Below, piece after piece: positions 33,190-41,351 of a stretch of DNA of 64,000 nucleotides (positions within the stretch are counted from its first letter, which is position 1; every line of letters begins with the position of its first letter). The DNA comes from Streptomyces venezuelae (GTDB lineage: Bacteria; Actinomycetota; Actinomycetes; Streptomycetales; Streptomycetaceae). The notes beneath the pieces were generated by a model. That model ran no database searches. It saw only the letters and a list, made by a program, of their open reading frames with translations, and had not been told where the DNA came from. The stretch is from contig NZ_CP029192.1 of the NCBI RefSeq assembly GCF_008642315.1, positions 7,750,001 to 7,814,000 on the forward strand, given 5' to 3'. The position numbers and the translations under genes are program-made.

Positions 33190-34215
33190 ATGTCGTCCGC
33201 GCAGTCGCAGCTCTCTTCGTCGTCCGCCGAGGGCCTGACCCACCGTCTGGTACCCTCGCCCGCGGGCCGCATCCACCTCGTGGAGCAGGGCGAGGGCCCC
33301 CTCGTCCTGCTCGTGCACGGCTTCCCCGAGTCCTGGTACTCCTGGCGCCACCAGCTCCCCGCCCTCGCCGCCGCCGGATACCGCGCGGTCGCCGTCGACG
33401 TGCGCGGCTACGGCCGTTCGTCACGGCCCGCGGACGCCTCCGCGTACCGGACGCTCGACCTGGTCGACGACGCCGTCGCCGTGGTGCGTGCGCTCGGCGA
33501 GGAGACCGCGGTGATCGTGGGGCACGACTGGGGTGCCACTGTCGCCGCGCACTCCGCGCTCGTCAGGCCCGACGTCTTCCGCGCGGTCGGGATCCTGAGC
33601 GTCCCGTACACGCCGCCGGGCGGCCCGCGGCCCAGCGAGGTGTTCGCCGAAATGGGCGGGGACGAGGAGTTCTACGTCTCGTACTTCCAGGAGCCCGGCC
33701 GCGCCGAGGCCGAGATCGAACCCGACGTACGGGGCTGGCTCGCCGGGTTCTACGCCGCGCTCTCCGCCGACACGATGCCGGGTCCCGACGCGCCGGACCC
33801 GCACTTCGTGAGCCGGGGCGGGCGGCTGCGGGACCGGTTCCCCGACGTCGCGACGGCTTCGGGGCCGCGGCTGCCCGGGTGGCTCGACGAGTGCGTCCTC
33901 GACGCGTACGCCGAGGAGTTCGAGCGGACCGGCCTCACCGGCGCGCTCAACCGCTACCGCGCCATGGACCGGGACTGGGAGGACCTGACGCCGCGCTTCG
34001 CCGGCGCCCCGGTCCGGCAGCCGTCCCTGTTCGTCGGCGGTGCCCTGGACGCCTCGACCACGTGGCTCGCCGACGCGATCAAGGCGTTCCCCGACACCCT
34101 GCCGGGCCTGCGCTCCTCGCACGTGCTCGACGGGTGCGGCCACTGGGTGCAGCAGGAACGCCCCGACGAGGTCAACGGGATCCTGACGGAGTGGCTCGGC
34201 GCTCTCGACGACTGA
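33190..34215 (+). CDS. Epoxide hydrolase-like alpha/beta hydrolase
   Basis: A 341-residue soluble hydrolase. HGFPESWYSWRHQLPAL is the oxyanion-hole motif of the epoxide hydrolase/haloalkane dehalogenase group. VIVGHDWGATVAAHSAL holds an Asp nucleophile in place of Ser, which makes a covalent ester intermediate. The C-terminal His is in GCGHWVQQERPDEVN. A helical cap lies between about residues 150 and 240; lid tyrosines may lie in DEEFYVSYFQEPGRAE and ALNRYRAMDRDWE. The ATG follows GGAG. An ArsR-like regulator diverges upstream. Confidence 0.9.
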   Translation: MSSAQSQLSSSSAEGLTHRLVPSPAGRIHLVEQGEGPLVLLVHGFPESWYSWRHQLPALAAAGYRAVAVDVRGYGRSSRPADASAYRTLDLVDDAVAVVRALGEETAVIVGHDWGATVAAHSALVRPDVFRAVGILSVPYTPPGGPRPSEVFAEMGGDEEFYVSYFQEPGRAEAEIEPDVRGWLAGFYAALSADTMPGPDAPDPHFVSRGGRLRDRFPDVATASGPRLPGWLDECVLDAYAEEFERTGLTGALNRYRAMDRDWEDLTPRFAGAPVRQPSLFVGGALDASTTWLADAIKAFPDTLPGLRSSHVLDGCGHWVQQERPDEVNGILTEWLGALDD

Positions 34216-34259
34216 GCTCCGGCCCCGGCCCCGGCGGGCGAGAGCTCCCTCGTACGTCC

Positions 34260-35057
34260 TCAGGGGAAGACGACCGCCGGGTCCACGGGCGTGAGGACCA
34301 GCCAGCGCAGCGCCGTGTCGCCGAAGCGTCCGTACGCCGCGACGCGCACGTCGACCGGGTCGGGCGCCACGAGCGGGAAGTACATGGGGAGCGTCGCGTC
34401 GTCGTGGGGCGTCCGGACGTCCGCCGTACGCTCCCACAGCTCGGCGACGCCCGGCTCGCGCCGCACGGTCCGCACCACGTCGTCCAGGCGCTCGTTGTCC
34501 GGCCAGCGCTGCCAGGCGAGGCGCAGCCGGCCGAGCAGCGGGCCCGCCCACTTCGTGTCCCAGTCGCGCAGTTGGTACCGGGCCTCGGTGGAGAACGCCC
34601 AGGTCATGACGTTCGCGTCCGGGCGGGCCAGCCACGGGCAGTGGCGTGCCGCGACGGCGTTGACGGCGAGCACGTCCCAGGCCTGGTCGCAGATCCAGCT
34701 CACCCGGCGCTGCTGGTGCAGCAGGTCGAGCATCGCGTCGTCGGGCCGCGCGCTCCCGGCCCGGTAGCGGGGCGGCTGGTGGCCGGTGCCGCGGTGAAGG
34801 GCGGTCGCCCGGCCGGGGGAGAGGTCGAGGATCCGTACGACGCCGTCGATCATCTCGCGTGCGTACTTGCGGTCCTCGCCCCGCTCCAGAGCGCGGTACC
34901 AGCGTTCGGAGACGCCGAGCAGCAGCGCCATGTCGAGCTGGGTGAGGTACGAGCGGTGGCCGCGGAAAGGGACGGGTTCGGGGAGGAGGGCCGGGTCCCG
35001 CGCCATCCGCCAGGCACGCAGCATCCGTCCGAGGTCCTCGCGTCGCGCGTCCACCAA
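34260..35057 (-). CDS. XRE-type regulator with MmyB-like ligand-binding domain
   Basis: A 265-residue regulator. The N-terminal XRE helix-turn-helix includes YLTQLDMALLLGVSERWYRA and LERGEDRKYAREMIDGVVRI. The C-terminal 180 residues match the MmyB-like domain: VSWICDQAWDVLAVNAVA, MTWAFSTEARYQLRDWDTKW, LRLAWQRWPDNERLDDVVR and a final beta part ending LRWLVLTPVDPAVV. Such regulators bind fatty-acid-like ligands and often lie beside the gene they control. The start is a TTG at 35057 or a GTG at 35054; GAGG lies 9 bp before the TTG. It is divergent from the dihydroxyacetone kinase gene, but a functional link is not known. Confidence 0.85.
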   Translation of the reverse strand: MVDARREDLGRMLRAWRMARDPALLPEPVPFRGHRSYLTQLDMALLLGVSERWYRALERGEDRKYAREMIDGVVRILDLSPGRATALHRGTGHQPPRYRAGSARPDDAMLDLLHQQRRVSWICDQAWDVLAVNAVAARHCPWLARPDANVMTWAFSTEARYQLRDWDTKWAGPLLGRLRLAWQRWPDNERLDDVVRTVRREPGVAELWERTADVRTPHDDATLPMYFPLVAPDPVDVRVAAYGRFGDTALRWLVLTPVDPAVVFP

Positions 35058-35265
35058 CTGTAAAGACCTCGCAAAGATGAAGCTGCCGTACGGGCGCGCC
35101 GCGCGCCCTTCGCCGATCTCGGCCCGGGCCGGTGCACGGTGTCAGCCTCGCACACGGCGGCGGCGACCGGAACGCGAGCGTGCCGGTAGCGCGGTGTGCC
35201 GACCTTGGCGCGGGGCGCGGAGGCATGGTGGGCGCCTCGCCCCCGGCACGGTCCGGAACTCCCGC

Positions 35266-35296
35266 GTTCCGGGTGGGTTCCGGGTGGTTCCGGGTG
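35266..35296 (+). promoter_or_regulatory. Triple direct repeat upstream of the dihydroxyacetone kinase gene
   Basis: GTTCCGGGTG occurs at 35266, 35277 and 35287, with spacings of 11 and 10 bp. The last copy ends 43 bp before the ATG at 35340. Direct repeats on one helical face suit a tandem-binding activator such as an OmpR-type protein. GTTC units every 11 bp resemble PhoP (PHO box) sites, but the following bases do not match GTTCACC, so this is only a hint. Confidence 0.4.
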
Positions 35297-35339
35297 CGGG
35301 ACCGCTGTCACCACCAGCACACCCTTGGAGAGTTCACCG

Positions 35340-37118
35340 ATGAGCCACTTCCTGCCGGAGACCGATGCCGTGCTGACCGCCGCCCGAGGGCTTGCCCTGG
35401 CGCACCCCGGCATGATCGAGGTGAACAGCAGCCCGCTCCATCTGCGGGCACGCGACGCCGACCCGGCCCGCACGGTCGCCCTCGTCTCCGGCGGCGGCTC
35501 CGGCCACGAGCCGCTGCACACCGGGCTCCTGGGGCGGGGCGGCCTGGACGCCGTCTGCCCCGGCGAGATCTTCGCCTCCCCGCACAACCGGCAGATCTAC
35601 GAGGCGAGCGCGGCGGCCGCGAAGAGCGGCGGCGTCCTGCACATCGTCAAGAACTACACCGGTGATGTGATCAACTTCCAGATCGCCGCGGAGCGCCTGC
35701 GGCACGACGGCATCCCCGTCGCCACCGTCCTGGTCGACGACGACCTGGCCACCGACAGCGCGGACAGCGCGACCGGCCGCCGGGGCACCGCCGCGACGGT
35801 CGTCGTCGAGAAGCTCCTCGGCGCAGCCGCCGACCGGGGCGCCACGCTGGAGGAGCTCACGGACCTCGGCCGACGCGTCGTCGCCGCCTCCCGGAGCATC
35901 GCCGTCGCCGCCCGCGCCCAGACCTCGCCCACCACGGTGCACCCGGCCTTCGAGCTGGACGAGGGCACCCTCGACTACGGCGTCGGCATCCACGGCGAGC
36001 GCGGCATCCGCACCATCGCGAGGCCCGCGACCGGCGACCTCGTCCGGCGCATGACCGACGACCTCCTGGACGCGCTGCCCGACGGACCCGACGACGTGCT
36101 GGCCCTCGTCAACGGCCTCGGCGCCACCACCGAGCTGGAGCTCAACGCCATCGCGGTGCTGCTGAACGACGAGCTCACGGCCCGCGGCCTCCGCCCGGTC
36201 CTCGTCGTCCCCGGCACCTTCACCGCCGCCCTGGACATGGCCGGGTTCTCCCTCACCCTCACGCGGCTCGAAGAGGGCTGGGCCGACCTGTGGACCGCCC
36301 CCACGCGGACCCCGCTCGTCCTGCCGCGCCCCGTGGACACCTCCGAGAGCCCGGCAGGCACCGAAAGTGCCGGGAACGCGGCAGGCGCCGGGAGTGCCGA
36401 GGGGGCCGACCGCTCCGCGTCGTCGGCCCGGACGGCCGCGAGCTCCTCCGACGCCGCGCCCCGCGGGACCGGCGACCGCGCCCTGCTCGACCGCTACGCG
36501 CTCACCGTCACCCAGGTCCGCGACAACCTCACCAAGCTCGACCAGCTCGTCGGCGACGGCGACTTCGGCGACAACCTCGCCGGGGGCGTGCGCCGCGCGG
36601 TGAAGCTGGCCGACGAGACCGGCACGGACGGCACGGCGGCGCTCGCCGACGCCTTCCTCAACGACGTCGGAGGCACCAGCGGCCCCCTGTTCGGCCTCCT
36701 CTTCCAGCACCTGGCCGCCGCCTCGCCGAAGGACGGCGGCGCCCCGACGGCGGCCGCGCTCGCGGAGGCCGCCGAGGCCGGTCACGCCGCCATCCACCGC
36801 GTGGGCGGCGCCGTCCCCGGCGACTGCACGCTGGTCGACGCCCTCGCGCCCGCCGCCGAGTCCCTGGCCGCGGCCCGCGACGCGGACGCCCCCGAGGCAC
36901 CGCTGACCGAGGCGGCGCAGGCGGCCATTCGCGGCGCTCTCGCCACCGCGTCGCTGCGCCCCCGCCGGGGCCGCGCCAGCTACGTCGGCGACCACGCGCT
37001 CGGCGTGCCGGACCCGGGCGCCCTGGCCGTGGCGCTGCTCTTCATGGCCCTCGCGGACATCCACGAGCCGGCGACGGCCCCGCGCCTGCCCGCGCCCGGC
37101 CACATCACCGTCCTCTGA
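35340..37118 (+). CDS. Dihydroxyacetone kinase, fused DhaK-DhaL (ATP-dependent type)
   Basis: A 592-residue cytoplasmic kinase. The DhaK part (1-330) has ALVSGGGSGHEPLHTG, HIVKNYTGDVINFQIA, VLVDDDLATDS, and the substrate-binding His in YGVGIHGERGI, which forms a covalent hemiaminal with dihydroxyacetone. After an Ala/Ser-rich linker (about 340-390) the DhaL part follows with LDQLVGDGDFGDNLAGG, DVGGTSGPLFGLL and GRASYVGDHALGVPDPGA, the ADP/Mg site. The fusion of both subunits marks the ATP-dependent type, as opposed to the PTS-dependent DhaKLM. It makes DHAP for glycolysis. GGAGAG precedes the ATG. No glycerol dehydrogenase is adjacent. Confidence 0.92.
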   Translation: MSHFLPETDAVLTAARGLALAHPGMIEVNSSPLHLRARDADPARTVALVSGGGSGHEPLHTGLLGRGGLDAVCPGEIFASPHNRQIYEASAAAAKSGGVLHIVKNYTGDVINFQIAAERLRHDGIPVATVLVDDDLATDSADSATGRRGTAATVVVEKLLGAAADRGATLEELTDLGRRVVAASRSIAVAARAQTSPTTVHPAFELDEGTLDYGVGIHGERGIRTIARPATGDLVRRMTDDLLDALPDGPDDVLALVNGLGATTELELNAIAVLLNDELTARGLRPVLVVPGTFTAALDMAGFSLTLTRLEEGWADLWTAPTRTPLVLPRPVDTSESPAGTESAGNAAGAGSAEGADRSASSARTAASSSDAAPRGTGDRALLDRYALTVTQVRDNLTKLDQLVGDGDFGDNLAGGVRRAVKLADETGTDGTAALADAFLNDVGGTSGPLFGLLFQHLAAASPKDGGAPTAAALAEAAEAGHAAIHRVGGAVPGDCTLVDALAPAAESLAAARDADAPEAPLTEAAQAAIRGALATASLRPRRGRASYVGDHALGVPDPGALAVALLFMALADIHEPATAPRLPAPGHITVL

Positions 37119-37163
37119 CCCGACCTGCGCTCAACCGCACCGTCACCGAACCTGTATACCCAC

Positions 37164-37184
37164 TTGCCTAAAAGCTTTAGGCAA
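37164..37184. promoter_or_regulatory. 21-bp palindromic operator of the TetR gene
   Basis: TTGCCTAAA (37164-37172), AGC, TTTAGGCAA (37176-37184): perfect 9-bp arms. A related half-site TTTAGCC lies near 37197. It is 60 bp upstream of the TetR start. The AT-rich core and symmetry are typical of TetR operators, so autoregulation of the TetR/SGNH unit is likely. Confidence 0.65.
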
Positions 37185-37243
37185 CTCCATAATCGATTTA
37201 GCCGAAAGCGGGGTACGCGTAGAGTCACGAAGGGAACGTCGTC

Positions 37244-37819
37244 ATGGTGCGCGCAGGGCTGACCACGGAACGTCTGGTGCGGGCGGGGGCCGAGCTGGCG
37301 GACGAGGTCGGCTTCGACCAGGTGACCGTCTCCGCCCTCGCGCGACGGTTCGACGTCAAGGTCGCGAGCCTGTACTCGCACGTGAAGAACTCCCAGGGCC
37401 TCAAGACCGGCATCGCCCTGCTCGCGCTCGCGGAACTCGCCGACCGGGGCGCCGACGCGCTGGCCGGCCGGGCGGGCAAGGACGCGCTGGCCGCACTGGC
37501 GAACGTCTACCGCGACTACGCCAGGGAGCACCCCGGCCGGTACGCGGCGGCCCAGCTGCGGCTCACCCCCGAAGCCGCCGCCGCGAGCGCGGGCGGCCGG
37601 CACGCGGAGATGACGCGGGCGATCCTGCGCGGGTACGAGCTGACGGAACCGGACCAGACGCACGCGGTCCGCCTCCTCGGCAGCGTCTTCCACGGCTACG
37701 TGAGCCTGGAGCTCGGCGGCGGATTCAGCCACAGCGCGCCCGACTCCGACGCGACGTGGACGCGCGTCATCGACGCCCTTGACGCCCTGCTGCGCAACTG
37801 GCCCGAACCGGCCGCCTAA
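37244..37819 (+). CDS. TetR-family regulator (WHG C-terminal type)
   Basis: A 191-residue repressor. The HTH region is LTTERLVRAGAELADEVGF, QVTVSALARRFDVKVASLY, SHVKNSQGLKTGI. The C-terminal domain contains YRDYAREHPGRYAAAQLR and VFHGYVSLELGGGF, as in TetR proteins with a WHG-type domain. The start is at ATG 37244. A 21-bp palindrome lies upstream. The next gene, an SGNH hydrolase, starts 29 bp after the stop, so the pair is one operon and both are probably controlled by the palindrome. Confidence 0.9.
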   Translation: MVRAGLTTERLVRAGAELADEVGFDQVTVSALARRFDVKVASLYSHVKNSQGLKTGIALLALAELADRGADALAGRAGKDALAALANVYRDYAREHPGRYAAAQLRLTPEAAAASAGGRHAEMTRAILRGYELTEPDQTHAVRLLGSVFHGYVSLELGGGFSHSAPDSDATWTRVIDALDALLRNWPEPAA

Positions 37820-37848
37820 TCCACACACTTGATCAACAGGTTGAGGCA

Positions 37849-39042
37849 ATGCACACGGACGACACCCACCCCACCGACCCCTCCTGGACCACCACGGCCA
37901 TCACCGCGGAGCTGCTGCGAGGCGCCCTCGACGTCGAGCGCACCGAACACGGCGTACTGCCGCACCGGCTCCCCGCCGGCGCCCGCGCCCAGAACACCGA
38001 CGGCCAGCTCGCCATGGCCGAGTCCCAGCCCTCCGGCGTGCGCCTGGCGTTCCGCACCCGCGCCACCGCGATCGAACTCGACACGCTGCCCACCAAGCGG
38101 TCGTACGTGGGCGCCCCGCCCCGCCCGGACGGCGTCTACGACCTGCTCGTCGACGGCAGCCCGGCCGGCGCCACGACCGTCCGGGCGGGCCACGTCCTGA
38201 CCATCGACATGACCGCGGGCACCGCCGAGCGCACCGCCGGTGAGCCCGGCACCGCACGCTTCGCCGGACTGCCCGACGGCATGAAGGACATCGAGATCTG
38301 GCTGCCGCACAACGAGACCACCGAACTCCTCTCGCTGCGCACCGACGCCCCGGTGGAGCCCGCGCGCGACCCGGGCCGCAAGGTCTGGCTGCACCACGGC
38401 AGTTCGATCAGCCACGGTTCCGACGCCGCGAGCCCCACCACGATCTGGCCCGCGCTCGCCGCCTCGCGCGGCGGTGTGGAGCTGATCAACCTGGGCCTCG
38501 CGGGCAGCGCCCTGCTCGACCCCTTCACGGCCCGCGCCATGCGGGACACCCCCGCGGACATGATCAGCGTCAAGCTCGGCATCAATGTGGTCAATGCCGA
38601 CTTGATGCGACTGCGTGCCTTCGCCCCCGCCGTGCACGGATTCCTCGACACCATCCGGGAGGGCCACCCGGAGACGCCGCTCCTGGTCGTCTCGCCCATC
38701 CTGTGCCCCATCCACGAGGACACCCCCGGCCCCAGCGCGCCGGACCTCAGTGACTTCGGGGAGGGACGCATCCGGTTCACGGCGATGGGCGATCCGGCGG
38801 AGCGGGCGGGCGGAAAGCTCACCCTCAACGTCATCCGCGACGAACTCGCCCGCATCGTGCAGCAGCGCTCGGCCGACGACCCGAACCTGCACCACCTCGA
38901 CGGCCGCGACCTCTACGGCCCCGCGGACACCGCCGAGCACCCCCTCCCCGACGATCTCCACCCGGACGCCGAGACCCATCGCCTCATGGGCGAACGCTTC
39001 GCGGCGAAGGCCTTCACTGAGGGCGGCGCCTTCGGCGGCTGA
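37849..39042 (+). CDS. SGNH/GDSL-type hydrolase
   Basis: A 397-residue protein without a signal peptide. The N-terminal about 170 residues form a beta-rich domain (VRLAFRTRATAIELDTLPTK). The catalytic SGNH domain begins with VWLHHGSSISHGSD, where the first Ser after GS is the nucleophile. MISVKLGINVVNADLMRLRA holds the Gly/Asn oxyanion block, and LPDDLHPDAETHRLMGER contains the Asp-xx-His pair. The substrate is an ester or acetylated sugar, not defined. It follows the TetR gene in the same operon, and its product's substrate may relate to the inducer. Confidence 0.82.
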   Translation: MHTDDTHPTDPSWTTTAITAELLRGALDVERTEHGVLPHRLPAGARAQNTDGQLAMAESQPSGVRLAFRTRATAIELDTLPTKRSYVGAPPRPDGVYDLLVDGSPAGATTVRAGHVLTIDMTAGTAERTAGEPGTARFAGLPDGMKDIEIWLPHNETTELLSLRTDAPVEPARDPGRKVWLHHGSSISHGSDAASPTTIWPALAASRGGVELINLGLAGSALLDPFTARAMRDTPADMISVKLGINVVNADLMRLRAFAPAVHGFLDTIREGHPETPLLVVSPILCPIHEDTPGPSAPDLSDFGEGRIRFTAMGDPAERAGGKLTLNVIRDELARIVQQRSADDPNLHHLDGRDLYGPADTAEHPLPDDLHPDAETHRLMGERFAAKAFTEGGAFGG

Positions 39043-39070
39043 GTGGGGCATAACCCTTGCGACTTCGCGA

Positions 39071-39102
39071 TATGACGGTTAGTCATATGACTAACCGTCA
39101 TA
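39071..39102. promoter_or_regulatory. 32-bp perfect palindrome upstream of the LLM oxidoreductase/esterase operon
   Basis: The 16-bp halves 39071-39086 and 39087-39102 are exact reverse complements; each half contains ATGACGGTTAGTCAT or its complement, and the centre is TCATATGA. It lies 25 bp before the GTG at 39127. No regulator is next to it on the operon side: the nearest, the TetR gene at 37244, has a different palindrome of its own. An operator for an unknown dimeric or tetrameric repressor is likely. Confidence 0.75.
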
Positions 39103-39126
39103 CGCCACTCGCTCTCTGGAGGGCAC

Positions 39127-40263
39127 GTGAAGTTCTCCGTCATATTCGAGGCGCAGCTCGCCGATCCGACCGTCGAGCGCGAGCACCAGGTCATCCACGA
39201 CAGCGTCGAACAGGCCGTGCTCGCCGAGGAGATGGGGTTCGACCGCGTCTGGGCGGTCGAGCACCACTCCCTCAAGTGGTACGCGCACATGAGCGCGCCG
39301 GAAATCTTCCTGACCTGGGTCGCCGCCCGCACGAGCACCATCCGGATCGGGCACGGCGTCGTCTGCATGCCGTTCAACTTCAACCACCCGGCGCGGGTCG
39401 CCGAGCGCGCGGCCATGCTGGACCTGCTCTCCGGAGGGCGGCTCGACCTCGGTGCGGGGCGCGGCGGCACGGAGCAGGAGACGTCGCTGTGCGGAGTCGA
39501 CAAGGAACGTACGACCCAGGAGGTCGAGGAAGCGCTCCGGATCATCGGGAAGGCCTGGGAGAAGGAGGAGTTCGAGCACCACGGCGAGCTCCTCGACATC
39601 GGCCCGCACCCGATCCTCCCGCGGCCGAAGCAGACACCGCACCCACCGCTCTTCCTCGCGTGCAGCAGGACCGAGACCCTGACCCAGGCGGCCGAACTCG
39701 GCATCGGCGCCCTGGTGATGGGCTTCGCCGGGCCCGAGTCGATCGCCGGGATGCGGCAGGCGTACGACGCGGCCGTCGCGGACCGCACCGGGGACCGCTT
39801 CGTGTCGGGCGTCGTCAACGACCACTTCTCCGTGCTCTGCCCGACGATCGTGCTCGACGACCGGGAGACCGCGCGGCAGGTCGGCATCCGCGGCCAGCGG
39901 TTCTTCGCGCAGTCCATCGGCCACTGGTACGGCGGCGCGGGCCTGCCCGACGAAGCGGTCGTGGAGGGGACCGACGAGGCTGCGGAGATGCGCAGGGCAG
40001 CCGAACAGGTCGTCGCGCGCCTGCACGAGCAGGACATTCCGGTACGCCCCACCTCGACGGCCACCTTCAACGCCGACCACGCCTACGGCACCGCGGACGA
40101 CGCCATCGCCTACGTGGAACGCCTGCGCGACGCGGGAGCCGACGAGATCATGTGCCTCATCCAGATGGGCACGGTCCCCCAGGCGGCCTGCCTGGAGACG
40201 CTGCGGCAGTGGGGCGAGAAGGTCATCCCGTACTTCCGCGCGCAGGAGGCGGGACCGAGCTGA
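39127..40263 (+). CDS. LLM-class flavin-dependent oxidoreductase
   Basis: A 378-residue luciferase-like monooxygenase. LAEEMGFDRVWAVEHHSLK is the typical start, followed by VAARTSTIRIGHGVVCMPF and HPARVAERAAMLDLLSGGRLDLGAG in pieces that place FMN in the barrel. KQTPHPPLFLACS precedes the C-terminal part. These enzymes use FMNH2 or F420 from a separate reductase to oxidise alkanes, sulfonates or other substrates. The GTG start has GGAGGG upstream. Its stop and the next ATG share a base (TGATG), so it is translationally coupled to an esterase. The 32-bp palindrome upstream is its probable operator. Confidence 0.92.
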   Translation: MKFSVIFEAQLADPTVEREHQVIHDSVEQAVLAEEMGFDRVWAVEHHSLKWYAHMSAPEIFLTWVAARTSTIRIGHGVVCMPFNFNHPARVAERAAMLDLLSGGRLDLGAGRGGTEQETSLCGVDKERTTQEVEEALRIIGKAWEKEEFEHHGELLDIGPHPILPRPKQTPHPPLFLACSRTETLTQAAELGIGALVMGFAGPESIAGMRQAYDAAVADRTGDRFVSGVVNDHFSVLCPTIVLDDRETARQVGIRGQRFFAQSIGHWYGGAGLPDEAVVEGTDEAAEMRRAAEQVVARLHEQDIPVRPTSTATFNADHAYGTADDAIAYVERLRDAGADEIMCLIQMGTVPQAACLETLRQWGEKVIPYFRAQEAGPS

Positions 40264-41270
40264 TGCGGCGGCCCGTCCTCGACCGCCTCGACCCCCGCGC
40301 CCGCCCCCTCGTCGATGCCCTCACGCGCGCCTTCCCCGACCTCGGCGGCGCCGTCACCGACGCCGCCGAGGCCCGCCGCATCCTCGCCGCCGCGCCCGCG
40401 TCGCGGAAGGTGCCGCCCGCCGTCGGGGCCGTCGTGGACCGGACCGTCCCCGGGCCGCCCGGCGCACCCGAGATCCCCGTGCGCCTCTACGTGCCGGACC
40501 AGGACCGGCACCCGGCGGAGCCCCGCCCCACCGTCGTCTTCTTCCACGGCGGCGGCTACACCCTCTGCGGCCTCGACTCCCACGACGCCACCGCGCGTGC
40601 GCTCGCCGCCCGCTCCGGGGCCGTCGTGGTCTCCGTCGCGTACCGGCTCGCGCCCGAGCACCGGTTCCCCGCGGCCGTCGACGACGCGTACGCGGCGCTC
40701 TGCTGGGCGGCGGAGGAGAGCCCCGCGCTCGGGGGCGACCCGGGCGCCATCGTCACCGCGGGGGACAGCAGCGGAGGCGGGCTCGCCGCCGCCGTGTCCC
40801 TGCGGGCCAGGGACGAGGGCGGTCCCGCCATCGCGTCGCAGGTGCTGCTCTACCCCCTGCTGGACGCGGCCCAGGACACCCGCTCGTACCGCGAGAACGC
40901 GCACGGCTACTTCCTGACCGCCGCGCATCTGCGCTGGTTCTGGCGGCAGTACCTGGGCGCCGACGGCCGGGGCGCACACCCGCACGCCTCACCGCTGCGC
41001 GCTCCCGACCTCCGAGGCCTGCCGCCCGCGTACGTCCTCACGGCAGGCTGCGATCCGCTGCGCGACGAGGGGCTGGCCTATGCGGCCCGCCTGCGCGCCG
41101 CCGGCAGGCGCGTCACCACCGCTCACTGTCCGCGCATGTTCCACGGCTTCCTGGGCTTCCCCGAACTGCTCCCCGACGCGGTGCGGGCGTTGGCCGGTGC
41201 GGCAGAAGCAATCGAGTCGACAGGAGGCGGCAGGAAAAACAGCGGCGGAAGTGGGGGTGGCGCAGGATAA
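40263..41270 (+). CDS. Alpha/beta hydrolase of the hormone-sensitive lipase family
   Basis: A 335-residue esterase. FFHGGGYTLCGLDSHDATAR is the HGGG oxyanion motif (near residue 95), VVSVAYRLAPEHRFPAAVDD the family block after it, and TAGDSSGGGLAAAVS holds the nucleophile Ser. The Asp is in LTAGCDPLRDEG and the His in RMFHGFLGFPELL. It starts inside the stop codon of the LLM gene (TGATG), so the two are translated together. An oxygenase followed by an esterase suggests a Baeyer-Villiger-like or ester-forming oxidation followed by hydrolysis, which is inference. Confidence 0.9.
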   Translation: MRRPVLDRLDPRARPLVDALTRAFPDLGGAVTDAAEARRILAAAPASRKVPPAVGAVVDRTVPGPPGAPEIPVRLYVPDQDRHPAEPRPTVVFFHGGGYTLCGLDSHDATARALAARSGAVVVSVAYRLAPEHRFPAAVDDAYAALCWAAEESPALGGDPGAIVTAGDSSGGGLAAAVSLRARDEGGPAIASQVLLYPLLDAAQDTRSYRENAHGYFLTAAHLRWFWRQYLGADGRGAHPHASPLRAPDLRGLPPAYVLTAGCDPLRDEGLAYAARLRAAGRRVTTAHCPRMFHGFLGFPELLPDAVRALAGAAEAIESTGGGRKNSGGSGGGAG

Positions 41271-41286
41271 TTTCCTGAGGCCCCTC

Positions 41287-41336
41287 TTGTCCCGGAGAAC
41301 CTCGCACGCATACGGTGTTCTGACGCGAGGTTCTCC
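41287..41336 (+). promoter_or_regulatory. Promoter flanked by 12-bp inverted repeat, DUF6421 operon
   Basis: GGAGAACCTCGC (41294-41305) and GCGAGGTTCTCC (41325-41336) are perfect reverse complements, 19 bp apart. Between them lies TACGGT (41311-41316), and TTGTCC (41287-41292) is 18 bp upstream, giving a plausible promoter. The ATG at 41352 follows GGAGG just after the right arm. The arms could be operator half-sites, or a 5' hairpin if transcription starts upstream. Confidence 0.5.
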
Positions 41337-41351
41337 CGTGGAGGATGGGAC

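Noticed and set aside
33421..35226. Long reverse frame over the epoxide hydrolase-like and MmyB-type genes
   Set aside because: Shadow frame: Arg/Ala/Pro-rich and without domain motifs, while the annotated frames are clear.
35266..35296. PHO box for PhoP
   Set aside because: Spacing is near 11 bp, but the units lack the GTTCACC core, so it is kept only as an unspecified repeat.
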